A stretch of DNA of 64,000 bases from Trichuris trichiura (taxonomy: Eukaryota; Nematoda; Enoplea; Trichinellida; Trichuridae), in the NCBI GenBank assembly GCA_037903355.1, contig JBAJFE010000025.1, forward strand, positions 496,001-560,000, written 5' to 3'. This document shows positions 10,440-23,200 of this stretch, one piece after another (position 1 is the stretch's first letter; every line of letters begins with the position of its first letter). The notes beneath the pieces were generated by a model. That model was given only the letters and a program-made list of their open reading frames with translations. It was not told where the DNA came from and searched no databases. The translations under genes were made by a program, and so were the position numbers.

Positions 10440-11185
10440 ACAAAAAAATTTATTTAGCATAAGTAACGAGGAAAGGAGCAGACGTATTCTTATGACGCCT
10501 AAATAAAGCACTGGCAACTGCACGAATTCCACGAAGTAACAACAACGGTGTAAGTAGAAAAGAATAACGTCCGAACCGGTGAAAAAGATGTGTAACACTT
10601 ACACACGATAACTATTCTCCTGCGTTCAGCACTTTGAGTAACCAAGGACAACCTAGCGCGCGTCAATACATGAGGAGCTACCAGTATACTGCAATGTGCA
10701 TACGCCGGAAGGCAACCGTTGGGTGCTTTCGATGGCCCTATGCGGGTAACTCATTGCGGAAGAAGCGATGCAACCATTATTTCAAACAACACGTGCCGCC
10801 ACGTTGGAAAGCACCTGGAAAATTAAGTGAATACGTGGAATGCTTACTCAACAGATGCCTATTGAATTCGAACTGTTAATATAGCTCAGAACGTAAGTAC
10901 CACGCCTGACAGAGTCGGATATTAAAGCTGTAGGAACAAGAAAAAAGTGGAACGCACATAAGGACAATCGTTGGGGTCATATAAAAATGGCAAAACCGGG
11001 TAAAAAAGGAAGGTTGAATTGAATTTGAAACGGCAAATACAAAAGTGTAGTGCTGTCCACTGGAGTCAAAGAGGATGAAAGTAGACGTGCCGCTACGAAG
11101 CGACCTAACGGTGCATGCACGCCGATGCAGGCTTGGAAAATGGTTGCGCATTGACAATCTTCCAGCAAGGTTCGACGTTGTTCGC
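10440..11185 (-). other. Probable zfh-2 3' UTR
   Basis: Lies between the stop codon at 11186-11188 and the candidate poly(A) signal. Open frames of 135 and 70 codons on this strand overlap it but resemble nothing. The conserved last zinc finger ends in a different frame just upstream. Confidence 0.5.
10449..10454 (-). terminator. Candidate polyadenylation signal of zfh-2
   Basis: AATAAA on the minus strand, about 730 bases downstream of the zfh-2 stop and followed by a T-rich stretch. It is the first such hexamer I find after the stop. Confidence 0.5.
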
Positions 11186-11239
11186 TCATTGTACTCTTTG
11201 CAAATGTTCCGCCGTGTTGCAGTGCTCGTGAAAATCAGC
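11186..11239 (-). CDS. zfh-2: zfh-2 coding exon 13 (last, 17 codons plus stop)
   Basis: Acceptor CTACAG|GCT. Encodes [17 protein letters not shown] and stop. It completes C-x2-C-x12-H-x5-H with exon 12, which identifies it as the true end despite its size. Confidence 0.9.
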   Translation of the reverse strand, partial: ADFHEHCNTAEHLQRVQ

Positions 11240-14200
11240 CTGTAGCAGATGACAAGTTTAGAATATGCAGACGAAATTCTCATGCAAAAGTATGACTGTA
11301 AATCAGCTTTTTGAAAGATGAACTACCAGTATTCTGTAGCGCTGAATAATTAACAAAGAGTACGTATACAGTAAGAATACTCATTACTGAAACAATAAAG
11401 GCAATTTTATAAGCTTAGCTGAGAGTTTAGTGCACCGCTGGCGGATGCAGCAAAACATCTCATTGCTGCGGCGTTGTCGATGCATTTTCAATGGGTGCAT
11501 TATCTTCTCGTTCATACCTGCATGGCAAATCTAACTTTGCACAATGTACATTGATAATATGTTTGCACGAGTTTGAAGGCGGGTTCAATGGTGCGGCAAA
11601 AAAGCCTTTTGTGGCAATCGAACTGGTGCTCTGACTGGAAGACCGTAACGCACTGGCGACATGACCAGCCGACCTGAAAACAATCCTTTCATCTATAGGC
11701 AATTAATGTTGAAATGATGAAAACGGAATATGAAAAAAGTTTAAAGATGCTAACCTCTAAGTCGCAAGCAGACAAGGAAACACGATCTTTGGCACTAAGA
11801 GACTTGACTAAATCCGACACAGTTTTACCATCTTGGGTAAAGCGTGCCACAAAGGTTTTACTGTCCTTTAGGGCAGCAATTATCCGCTCCCTCACTGACT
11901 GGGGTATTTGGAGTACTGAAACTGGCGTTCCGTTGATATTTGGATCGTAGAGTAAGTTTCCAGCAGATGGAAATCCTACAAAAAAAGCGCCTTCGTAGAC
12001 TGCAGCGGATATATGAAATTCCTACCAGCAAAATTGTTTGAATATACCATAGGCGCAGGTAAACCAGAGTAGTAAGCAACTGGCATCACTCCAGCAGGAT
12101 ATATGTAAGGTATCAAATTCTGCGTCAAAGACGAAGTAAGCGCAGCGTCGGCCATTGGCATCTCACAGAAGCTTTCACTGCGAATTTGCAAACGATCTAC
12201 ATGGGCGTTGGTATTTTGTTGTACACGATTGTTTTCCCTTGCTTTGGAAGGCCCTTCGAATGAGTCCCTCCGGGTCGAGTTGACGATTTCGCCAATAGCT
12301 AGCTTGACCCTGTCAATGTGTTTCTTCGTAAAAATGTGATCTTGTATAATCTGTCCGGACGTGTAAGCAATATTGCACAATGCGCAACGTGTAGAGCTGC
12401 GACCGGATTCAGACCGGGTTACTTGCCGACTGCTACCAATGGAGTTATTTCCACCGGTAAAGATGGCCTTTCTCTCTTTGGCTCTCGCATTTTGGAACCA
12501 CACTTGAACAACACGCTTGTGCAAACCAATCTGTGCTCCGAGCATCTCACACTCGGACATGGTGGGTGTTTTGTAGTCTTGAAACAAGTAGCGCATAACT
12601 TTTACCTGGCTAGGAGTCAAGTGGGTTCGGAAACGCTTCTGAGGACGGGCCAGAGCGGCTAAAAAACGCTGCTGCGACGAAGGAGAAGGACTACAGCTTC
12701 GACTTATAACTTCATGATCCTCTCCTGATACTACGTGGTTTAAGTCTTCGTCTCGACTGGTAACTGACGTACTAGCAAATTGGCGATTTTCCTGAGCTAC
12801 GTTCCGGAAATAGCCATCCAGCGATTGGCTGCTTGTACCGTAGCAACTATTATGCAACTTGACGGAGAGACTTAAGTCGAGAGGAGCCTCGTCTCCGCTT
12901 AACCCGCCCGTATCTCCGGAATTCGCTTCGCATGCGCTGCTCTGTTGTAGTGGAGCTGATTCAGACCTCTGCTCGTTGTCCACTAATGCCGCTTCTTCGT
13001 ACTGAGACCTTGACGTCGTAGCAGCTAGTAAATATGTTGGCAGCGAAAATGTAGATATTGTCGGTACTTCTTCAGCGTCAGGAAGACAATCAATGTTCAC
13101 CTCAGTCGTACGGAATTGCTGAGCATGGCGTTCGGTGATGTGTCCCATCATGACGTGTTTGTTATGAAAAAGAATGCCGCAAAAGGGGCAACGCTTGTTG
13201 AAGCTTCGCTCGCCCTTATGGGTTCCTTGAGCCCGTCTTTCTCTGGCACGCGTGTTCTGATACCACACCTGAACCACTCGTTTGCTGATGCCCACTTCTT
13301 CCGCAATCTGGTGCATCACTTCGCTGCTTGGATTTGGATCCTTGCAATAATGGGCCAGCAGTTTTTCCACATTTTGTGGTGATATTTTCGTTCGATGACG
13401 CCGCTGGGATTCGTCCCCTGACGAGCCGGATGCTGCTGCTGAAAAAGTGCTCTCTTCAGCCGAGGCAGATGATTGCGTTGGGGCCTGCGACCATATGTCG
13501 TTCTGGTCACGATGCACTTCCCATTCGTGCCGAGAAAGCTGCTCAGAAAGTCCGAAGCGTGCAGGGCACCAATGGCACACATATTGGTCATCTATCCTAA
13601 CGTCACTAGTTGGAGAACAGGTTGATCCTTCCTCCTGCCGGTACAGTTCCTCTGAGGAGCATCTTTTACTGCTTCCTGCGGTTGGTGACAGCTCGCCTAC
13701 AAAGTCCGATTTGCTGTCCATTTTGGCGCCCGTTAGCCTGCCGCATCCAGACTTGTGATGTTTGATCAACTCGTAGTAGCGCAGAAACACCAGATGGCAA
13801 CTTTTGCATTCGTAGTTGAGCCCTGGTGTTCTGGAGAAACGGTCTTCTGAATCGGGAGGTTGGTTCTCGTAAATTTTTCTCGCCTTTTGTCTGGCGTTCT
13901 GGAACCAGACGACAATAACTCGAGGACTCAAATTAAGTTTCTTGCTCAGCAATTCCAGGTCGTCATCCTTCGGATAAGCATTTTGCTCGAAAAATTCTTG
14001 CAATACTTTCACTTGCTCCTCCGTAAATCGAGTGCGATTGGCCCTGCGGGCACCTCCGCAGTTAAGGTTCACCGGAAGTTGCTGGGGTGCTGACAGGTGA
14101 CTCACCAGACCGCTAAGACTGGCCGCAGCAGCTCCAGACGCACCCTGCAAAGCTCCTACGCAAGGACTGAAGAAACCACTGCCCGAGCCACCCAGAGGGT

Positions 14201-17200
14201 ACTGCAAAGCAGGCAATGGAGCAATTCCTTTGGCAAATCCATCATGCCGGCTGAACAACACGGTCAAGTTGTTAAGCGAATCAACAGTGCCTTGAGTAAT
14301 ATTGCTGAAATCTTGCAAACAGTCGACGTTCGCTCGGGAAATTGACTTTGAGTCGGTAAGCGAAGACTTGCCGCTGGATACACTGGACTCTTTGGCAAAC
14401 TCAACTGGACTGCTTTCATCGGCAGGGGACGAAGGATCAGCTGTTACGCTTGATACTGGATCACTGTTTTCCGTCTTGACCCCTCCTTCCTGCCCATCTG
14501 CACGTACGCAAGATGTTGGTTCTTCACCAGTATTGCCATGTGTGGCTGCTTTGCTGGTGAATTCAGAATTTAGAGGTATCACCTTAGCCTCTCCCGTCTT
14601 TTCGTATTCCTCAAGATCGATACTAAACGAAGGTGGGATACTAAAGTTATACGGCGAATCTTTGCTTCTTTGCCTCTCTTTGAATAGTGTGTTTCGGAAC
14701 CAGTGCTTTATAACCTTTTGAGGTAAACCAGACTTCTTCGACATTTCTTCTACTTGTTCTTCGCTTGGTGAATTGTTAATGTCAAAGTACTCTCGCAGAA
14801 TTTTAAGCTGGTCGTCCGTAATTCGGGTCCTGGCTCTTTTCTGTTGCTGTTGGTGTTGCTGCTGCTGCTGCTGGCGTTGCTGTTGAGGAGCAAACAGGCT
14901 GGTTGCAGTTGGCGTAATAGCAGTACTCGCACTGGTTGGCATATAACTTTTCGCGCCGCTTCGACAAGTCAAAGAGGAATTCGCGTTGCTTGAAAGCATG
15001 TCCAGCGGTCGCTGAGCCATTGGTGAATTCAGTGGTGAAACTCCCGCAACGTAAGGATTCGGCAGAGTATACGGATTGAATGGTAAGCCCAGCAATGGAA
15101 ATGGAACTCCAAATCCAAAGCCGACATTTGCAGCAGATGCACAAAATAGGCTAGCAGCAGCGGCTGCTACTGCCGAAGAGTCAACAGCTGCTAAGCCGGA
15201 GGGGAACGTATCCACCGAACTGGTCGAAAATGCAGATATTGGTGGTTCAGTTTCATAGGGATTCAACTGCCGTGAGTTTTCTTCGCTGTCTCGGACGTTT
15301 GCGGTCGCGTCTATCCTACTCTGCTCCATCAAGCGCTTTCTTTCGTACGCTTTACGGAAAGCTGTTACTACCTGGCTGATCTCTTTTTCAGGAACCATTT
15401 CATGATGACGCTGTTCTACGTGCGCCTTCAAGATCAGTACTCCTGAAAATTCTTCGTCACAAAAAACGCATCTACATCGAAGCAATTCAGGGTGATTTTC
15501 AGGTCCAGCAGGAATGGCCATTTCCTTGATCCAAATAGAATTAGCAGTTGAATCAGAAGAGCTATGAGATTTTTTGGCAAGCGGTGGTTCAATCTCTTCA
15601 TTATCAGTCGGCGAATGGCAACGGCTTTCGCTAAGGTTTAGCTTTCGGCAACTGCTTTCGTTGTATTGCATAGCTATTTCAAAACCGTACTCCTCTAGCA
15701 GCGACTTCCAGGAAGTGCGACTGACCGGCTTGGAGTAGCCTTTCAAAGTTACCTGCTGCATTACTTCTTCGATTGCGTTTAGGTTGTCATCTCTTTCCGC
15801 GCAGTTAACATCACTGTCCTGGTCAAAATAGTTTCCTACAAGTCAATTTCGTTACGATTGCTGCCAAAGAAACTATTGCTAATTAATGCGTTTACCTGAA
15901 GGTCCTGCAACGGAAAGCTCTGCATTACCACAATCATCGCTAGGATTTGGGGAAACTGCAAGGCCAGTTGCGCTTTGAAAGCAAACCGCATTTTTACTTC
16001 CATCCAAGCTAACGTTTTCGTCAGGTTCCCCTACCAGTGCATTATCACGCCCAGAGAGCTGCTGTTGAACAAAGGATTTGACCAAGCCCTGACTGTGAGT
16101 TAGTTTAGCTTGGTGAGCTACCGATCGCAAATGAACAGACAGATTTTGGCGACTGTTGTAGGAAACATGGCAGATATTGCATCGAAACCGTTTAGGCCCA
16201 TTTCCGCGTGGCTGAACGTCGGCCACGCTCAAAAGACTGATGTCACCCAGCCGAGGTGCGAGATTTTGGCTAGCCGAAGTTGGGCAGAATGGCAACACAC
16301 CATTGGAAATGGACGAAAGAAGACTATCGAGGAATGCAGGAGATGAAGATAGCAAAGCATTTGGATGATACCTGCTTAAGGCAGCCAGTGTTGCTTGATT
16401 AATGTTTTGCGAGCACATGGCAGAAGCTTTAGCCACTAGTAACTTCTTCAACTTATACAAGTGAGACACGGAGTTGAAATGAACCAAAAGGATGCTTTTC
16501 TGGGTAAATGACTCCCGGCATAATTCACATTTGTAAGGTCGATCAGAACTGTAGTACTTATCCGGCATAGACTGAGTTTTCCCGCATTGCCTATGCATAA
16601 GACCGCGGTTGTGTATTGTTAGATATACTTGCCTAGTGAAGGCCATTTTGCATCGGTGGCAACAAAACTGCCTACTTTTGTCGCTGCTGTAAGCTTCAGA
16701 GGCTGCAGAGTTGCTGTTCAGCTCATCCTCATCTATTCCTGGGTACAAAAGGTCGTCGTTACTGTCTTCTTCTGCTGAGCCGCTTAAATTCGCCGAAGCA
16801 AAACCGTCAGACTGCCCGTATTCAATTGCATCCGTAACGTAAGATGGAGACTCACTGGTCCGTAAGTTAACGCTGCCATTTACAGACGTCACTTCGCCTT
16901 GCTCATGTGCCTCCTCAGGTGAATTTTGTAGCTTCGCTAAGGCTAGCAAATCGTTTTGACTGTTATGATGGTATGCTTTGTGCAGGCGAAGAAAATCGCC
17001 CGTCACGAAAACCATATCGCAATCCGTGCAGTAGAAACGGCGAGTTTCTAGACAGCCGTTCGTTCTTGCATGTTTTTCACGAAAATGGGCACCAACAGCA
17101 GCAACAGAGGGAAAATAACGACTGCAACCTCTCCACCAGCACATATATTGCAACACACCTGATGGACTAATACCCTGTTCAGCATGCTCGCTGTCTGCTT

Positions 17201-20200
17201 GGTGAGCGTATAGCACTTGCAGATCAGGAAACACTCTGGAGCAACATGGGCAACTGAACTGCTGTCCTTCGTCTAAACATAACACTCGTAATAAGTACAG
17301 AACATTGACAAACGCCTTCATTGCTTACTGGTCTCCTCTAAGGTGTTAGAAGTTGCACTGGTTGAAGTGTGACCAGCTCCGGATGGAAGGTTGCAAGTTA
17401 AAGCATTCCGTGCGGTTGATGAGCTATCATCAGTATCAGTTTTACACGACGAAGGCAAAAGTTGGAGCAACCGACTGACACCCTCAGTAGTGACACTGTG
17501 CACCTAAGAAAAAATGCAATGGTTTCTTTTTCAAACGGTCACAACAATAATATAGCATACATTCTTTAAGAATACAGTTTGCTCGAAGGCAGTGCAGTGA
17601 CGCAAGCGGAAAGAACAGATGAGGAGAAGCAACGTTACCTAATTGCTATAACTCGCTTTGACAGCTTCTCCTTAGTTACGAAAAGATTAGTGATTGTATA
17701 AATAAGATTGACCTTCTTTCTGAATTGAAATAGCGTAAACACTTCAAAAACAAATCAATCATGGTCAACACTGTGACTTCTAGAACGTCCGCGCAATTTA
17801 ACTGGATAACGTGATTACAAGCAACTTATTTCGCTTTTTTCACATTCCTCTAACTGGTTTCTGACCATGAATTTGCATCTAACGGTTTTGCGCATCCAAT
17901 GAATCGTTGTTACATTTGCAAAGCAAGCAGGTGGAAATTAACTCTGCATGAAAACTGAGTCATTCTGTCGAACACTAATTGCCAAAACCCTGACAATTCA
18001 ACGTTCGTTCACTCTTTCAAGCCGCCTGCCCAAACAATAGGAACACTAATACAAGCCGGAACAAATGAAACTGCGCCTACGTCCTTTGTTTTTTAAAAGC
18101 ATGTTCTATTCTTCTAGAAAGGGCTTGGCCCTGTTAAAAATTGTCAGTGCGTACAATAAAGGAGCAAAAACGTAATAAATCGATACAAACGCAGCGGTAA
18201 ATGAAGAGTCGCAACCAGACACATCCGCTGCAAGATGAATTTTGCGGATGTTTTTTCGACAGATCTGTTGTATAAGCGCTTGCACAAGGCCTTTGCTTTT
18301 ATTTACAAATATTAATACAGTTTGTCCGGTACCTCACTAGGTTTTTGTTTCACAAAGATAGATACCGATGATTACCAAAGCGAATAAGGCAGTTCAAATT
18401 TTAAAAAAGCAACATAGACTCCTATTATTAATATAAAGAGTTTAGTTTTCATGAAAATATTTATTTAAAAAGATTGAACATCCAACCACAGACATTGCAA
18501 TAACGCAGATTGCAATGGGGCTAAGTTAATATGGAAAGAATAGCGTGGCAGAGTGTGCCGGTTTTTAAGTAAACAGATTTTGATGATTAAGACACAGAGA
18601 GACCACATTGAAACCACAGCATGCGGTCTGCCATGGAAGAAATTAATTTTGCCAACCGTTTCGCGTCACTTTTGCCATTGCAAACAAAGTGCTATTCTAA
18701 ACTACCCACCGATTGGGTGGAAGCTTTGTCACTCACCTCCTGCGTGACGTTTCAAAAGCAATCTGCCCTTCCCCGATGTGCAATCCAGTTTTATACACGA
18801 CGTACTTCGCACTTTCCGCCTTGTCAATGAAGTGCCCAATTGGCATAAATTTTCATCAGTGACTTCCACAGTTTTCACCTTTCCAATTTTAATAACGAAT
18901 TTTGCAATGGGCAAATTTCGTTTCGCATCTCCCCGGTGAAAGTTCGCCGCTGTTTAAATCCACGCCTTAGCCAATCAAGCCAGGCTGCCTCTGATAGAAA
19001 TATAGCACTACCTTGAAATAAAAAGTGCATTTTGACGCCTTGTCGTTAGTCATCAGAAGGAACGAAGAATTCTCATCAAGAACAAATTGTATCCGCATCC
19101 ACAAATTTACAAAAATGACCTCCTTGGCAAGATAAAAACATTAACCAACATTTTGGTACACAGTTTTATTGTAAACAAACGTAAGCCTTTTCGCAGGGCA
19201 ATGAACTTATACCTTGTGGTATAACAGTTTTGCAAACATCAGTTTTATTGAAAAATAGAAGCTCGTCACTTCTTGCGTTCTATCGCAGGAATGAGGGTTG
19301 CCCAACGCTAGGAAAATGGCAGTTACAATGCTAAGAGATGTATAGAGTCTGAAACGACTTTATTTACACAAAGAATGAGGACGCTACGCGCAAGTGAACC
19401 CGTTTTCAAAAGTGATAACAGCGAGGTAAGCGGTTTGTTAGCCTAACTTCCTTAACTAACGTTAGAACGACGAACTTAGTTTTAGGACAAAATTTGACGC
19501 AACAAAGCAACGCACTAAATTTCACAGTTTATCTCTGAGGGATTAAATTTGCTTCAGCAAAACTTGCAAACGAGCTATCTTCAATAATGACTCATTTGCT
19601 ACGTTTTAGAAGTACTGCAGCATTAGAGGCAGTCAAGATTTTTCAGCCTTCGGCCGATCATAAACTTGTCCTTGACCAGCGTATTACAGTCACGCCACTA
19701 TTAATAGAATTGGCAAGAAATGTTTTGTTTCTCTACACCCTCCCGACACCGGCGGTTTGTCACCAAGGGGTTCGCGGCCAAATTAGAGGTAAAAATATCG
19801 CAGAAAATTCGGTAAACACCACTCGCTTTTTTCCATTAACTAAAAATAGCCGCTAACAGTACTCTATTCGCGTTCAAACTTTCAATACACCGTACTTAGC
19901 TAACATCTCAATAGAAAATCGTGAACACATTCACTTCACGATATCTCTTTTCTCTCAGCAGATCATTATCATATAACCAGTCATCTTGCGTTGATTATTA
20001 GCCATACCAACTATAAACTGAATATCCCGTCTAATGGGTTTCAAATACTTAAACTTTGGTAAATCGATTGAAAGTCAGCGTTGCTTTTCGTCTGAGTACA
20101 AACAAGGAACATTTACACGAAGCGGAAAGATTAGGAAAAACAACTCGCTTTCTCCATGAATCGCTGTCAGTTTGTCCTTAGCTTACTCTGATCCAAATGA

Positions 20201-23200
20201 GTCTCAAACGTCCGTTGCAAACTGAAAACGACTAATATCGAGAGCTTCAGCTTAAGGATCATCTTCCGATATGAACTCATCAGCATCGATTACACAAGCA
20301 CTTGATTTAACCGCTTTGTTTAGCAAGTCTTAGCACAGGTTCACGAAAAAGGCAATCATTGAAAAAAAACCCTAGAAAGTTGAAGATCGATTTGGAATGA
20401 TTTCGAAATTCTCGCTTTGAAGGTCAAAACGTTTCCTGTATGCCTTGTGAAAAGACTAGTAGGGTTTTGAAATGGCTTCACAGCAGTTAGTTTTACTCAC
20501 TAAGTTCTTCGTCTCTCAACGATAAACCGACAAACAAGCTGTATATGCTATTACTCTGTCAGTGCTGACCTTCTGAATTTCAATTGCTACAATTTCACAA
20601 ACCTAAAAAGTCACTCATCCTATTAGAAAGAACAACAACAGCATCAATCTTCAAGGATTTGCAATTAACAATAGAAAGCAGGCAGTTAACAGGCAAGTTA
20701 GGTACAAAATAAGTGACAGAAATATGTGCAGAAGTGGCTCAGAAAATTCACAACAAAGCATTGCAGAACAAGTCAGTTTAAAAACTTCGCAGTACGTTTT
20801 AAAACTATCACTCTATTACGTCATCGAACATACTGGTTTACCTCATGGTTTCAAAGGTGAGACTGCAGCACTATATTGTACAGCTGTTCTTCTGTTGCAA
20901 AAGTATTCGGTAAAATAATTACACCTAAAACTTTTAACAAGATATTCTATCCTCCTTCAACATAAGCACCTTTTGAGCTCCGAAATATCGTCTGACGAGT
21001 TGAACGATACTGCACTCCTTAACGCAAGTACGCGAAGGTACGCCCACCACGGTGCAAGATGGCTGAAGGTATCCATAAAAAAATAGATTCAATTGCAAGT
21101 GGTTTCTAATTATATGACTGCGCAACGAGGCTTTATTCGTAGCTTCTTATAGAAGACACTTGTAAAGAACAGATTTCGTACCGGTGACCACAGACGCATC
21201 AAACTTAGTCGAATTTATTTGTCGGAAAGAAATTATTCTAAACGCATTGCAACTTTTGGAATCAATACCTGAAATTAAGTGCAGAACGTAATCGCTATTT
21301 TTTTTCTCGGACTGCATCATTTTCCTTTCTACGCTAGGCTATTTCCTGCTAGCATGAAAAACTAGCTGAACTCTGTTGCGAACTAGCTGAAATCCGCAGT
21401 TCCATTGATGAGCGCTTCGGTCGACAAGGAACCAGTCATTCTATTGATTCTGCAGTTAAGATACTAAGCAGAGTAGCATCAGTACACCTATTATTGTTCA
21501 TTTAATTAGGTGTCGCGTGAAAAGTTCCCAACTTCTCACGGCGCAAAATATGTTCCTCCTTCAATGCTGTACAAGCATTTCCTAGTGCTGTAGAGCAGCA
21601 GAAATGACGAGAGTATCCGCAAGCGTTCGGGCCGTGCTCATGCATGATTTAAATCGGATCTATCCATTCATTCTGAATCTTTAGTGGCCAGATGAAAGTA
21701 AGTTTAATTCCTTCAAAAACCACCTCTACGAATTTAGCTGGCAAAGCAAAATGCTTATGCCAATTCTAAATAGGCAAAAAGAAAGATGGGATCAACTTAT
21801 TTCCATATAATGGTAAAATTCTAGCGAGCGTAAACATTAATTTTGCATCTCAATTTTACCAAAGACCAGTTCACCAGCTTTCTAGTTTCGGAAAGAAATG
21901 GCTATGAAATAAGCCACTTTGCCGATAGACAACTCATTTGAAATTCTAAGCAACCATCTCTACTGTGCGTTGCAAAACGTACGTATGGTAGATATGCAAA
22001 ATTCGAAGTCATTACAAAAACGTCCGTTCGTTAAGTTTGCCCTATGCCGAAAAATGGTGAATGCGCAAATGCTCGCTTGCCTCATGCCCAAATAATGATA
22101 CAGATTCTGTGGAACTGTTTTCTTAGGTAATGTAGAACCTTTGCGATTCCGCGGCTGCAGTTCTCCCGCTTACCTTTATCGGTTATTACAAGCTCACTAC
22201 TCACCGGTGATTGAGAATCACTTTTGCGCGTGCAAAGAAAAGTGCTCAAGATAAACTGCTGTGCTCAGTATCATTTTTTCCTTTGGAAAGAGAAGGGTTA
22301 ACTTGTTAGCAAGGACATGTGGAAAGGTGGAGAAACAATAGCATACATCCAGAAAGCTCGGGCATTCTACTGCCAATCCATTCGGAAAAAAATAGCACCA
22401 GAGAGAACGGAGTAACATTAGGTTTATCAAATTGCAACTGTATCAATAAAGTTACTAACTATTTCAATAATGAAAATATACCCATAAGGCTATCCCTGCG
22501 ATGCTTCGTTACGAATGGAAGCGAAATGGCGAACTTATTAGCTTACTGATAAAAGGTACCGAACTGCGGTAAATGAATTTTCAGGATCCACCAAGCTGTT
22601 GGCTTTATGTTTGTCCAAACTTAAAGCAAAGACATCAAGATTCACTTACATATAGCAGATGCTCTTCCATGCTCGTCTGGTTTCCAACTTGACGCTGACA
22701 AAGAGGGCAAACTTCCGAGATCAACTTTTCAGACACATCGGGTGCACTGCCACCGCAAGCGTTCGCACTGAGCATCAGCTCTCGATTCGATACTAAACAA
22801 ATAAAAGACATTTTTTTGATGGCTCCCCAATTTCTATTTAAAAAAATGGAGAAACTTAGAATAACCGACATCCATGCTGCTCTATTAAAAAGCGCTGATC
22901 AACGCAGTGGGAGTTACAAGTAGCATTCCAATAAGAAATAGGACATTTTCAAATGTATTAGTTTGCATTGGTCGTTTCTCATTCAGAAATGATGCGTTAC
23001 GACGAATAGACGGTCAGCAATCACATTATCCATTCGATTTGCGCCAATGACATTGCTCGTCTCTTTTATCACGGCGCAAAAGCCTATTAGCTTCGACGCC
23101 ATCTGGATAGAGCAAATGAATAAAAAGGAACTGTTTCGCTTAGCCTAACCGGACATAAAAAAGATCGAATAGCCAAAACAAGAGCGCCCAAGCAAGGTTG

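Larger units (their letters stand above)
5413..10448. other. Non-coding DNA between grh and zfh-2
   Basis: About 5 kb with no open frame resembling a protein on either strand. It forms the 5' flank of grh and the 3' flank of zfh-2. The half nearest grh is less AT-rich and holds the palindromes and Grainyhead-type site listed separately. A non-coding first exon of grh may lie here. Confidence 0.6.

Noticed and set aside
10876..11283. Minus-strand open frames of 135 and 70 codons after zfh-2
   Set aside because: The conserved last finger uses another frame and ends at 11186. These frames lie mainly in the probable 3' UTR and resemble nothing.
11976..12000. Apparent end of the large homeodomain open frame (QSTKALFL stop)
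   Set aside because: The last residues are intron sequence. A GT donor at 12025 and an acceptor after 11976 restore frame into conserved C-terminal blocks and two more fingers.
12318..14721. Several plus-strand open frames of 80-140 codons opposite zfh-2 exon 10
   Set aside because: Antisense shadows of the long coding exon.
17273..17321. Start of a separate zinc-finger protein beginning [10 protein letters not shown]
   Set aside because: These residues come from a 56-base intron; the exon begins after TTTAG and is in phase with the upstream exon.
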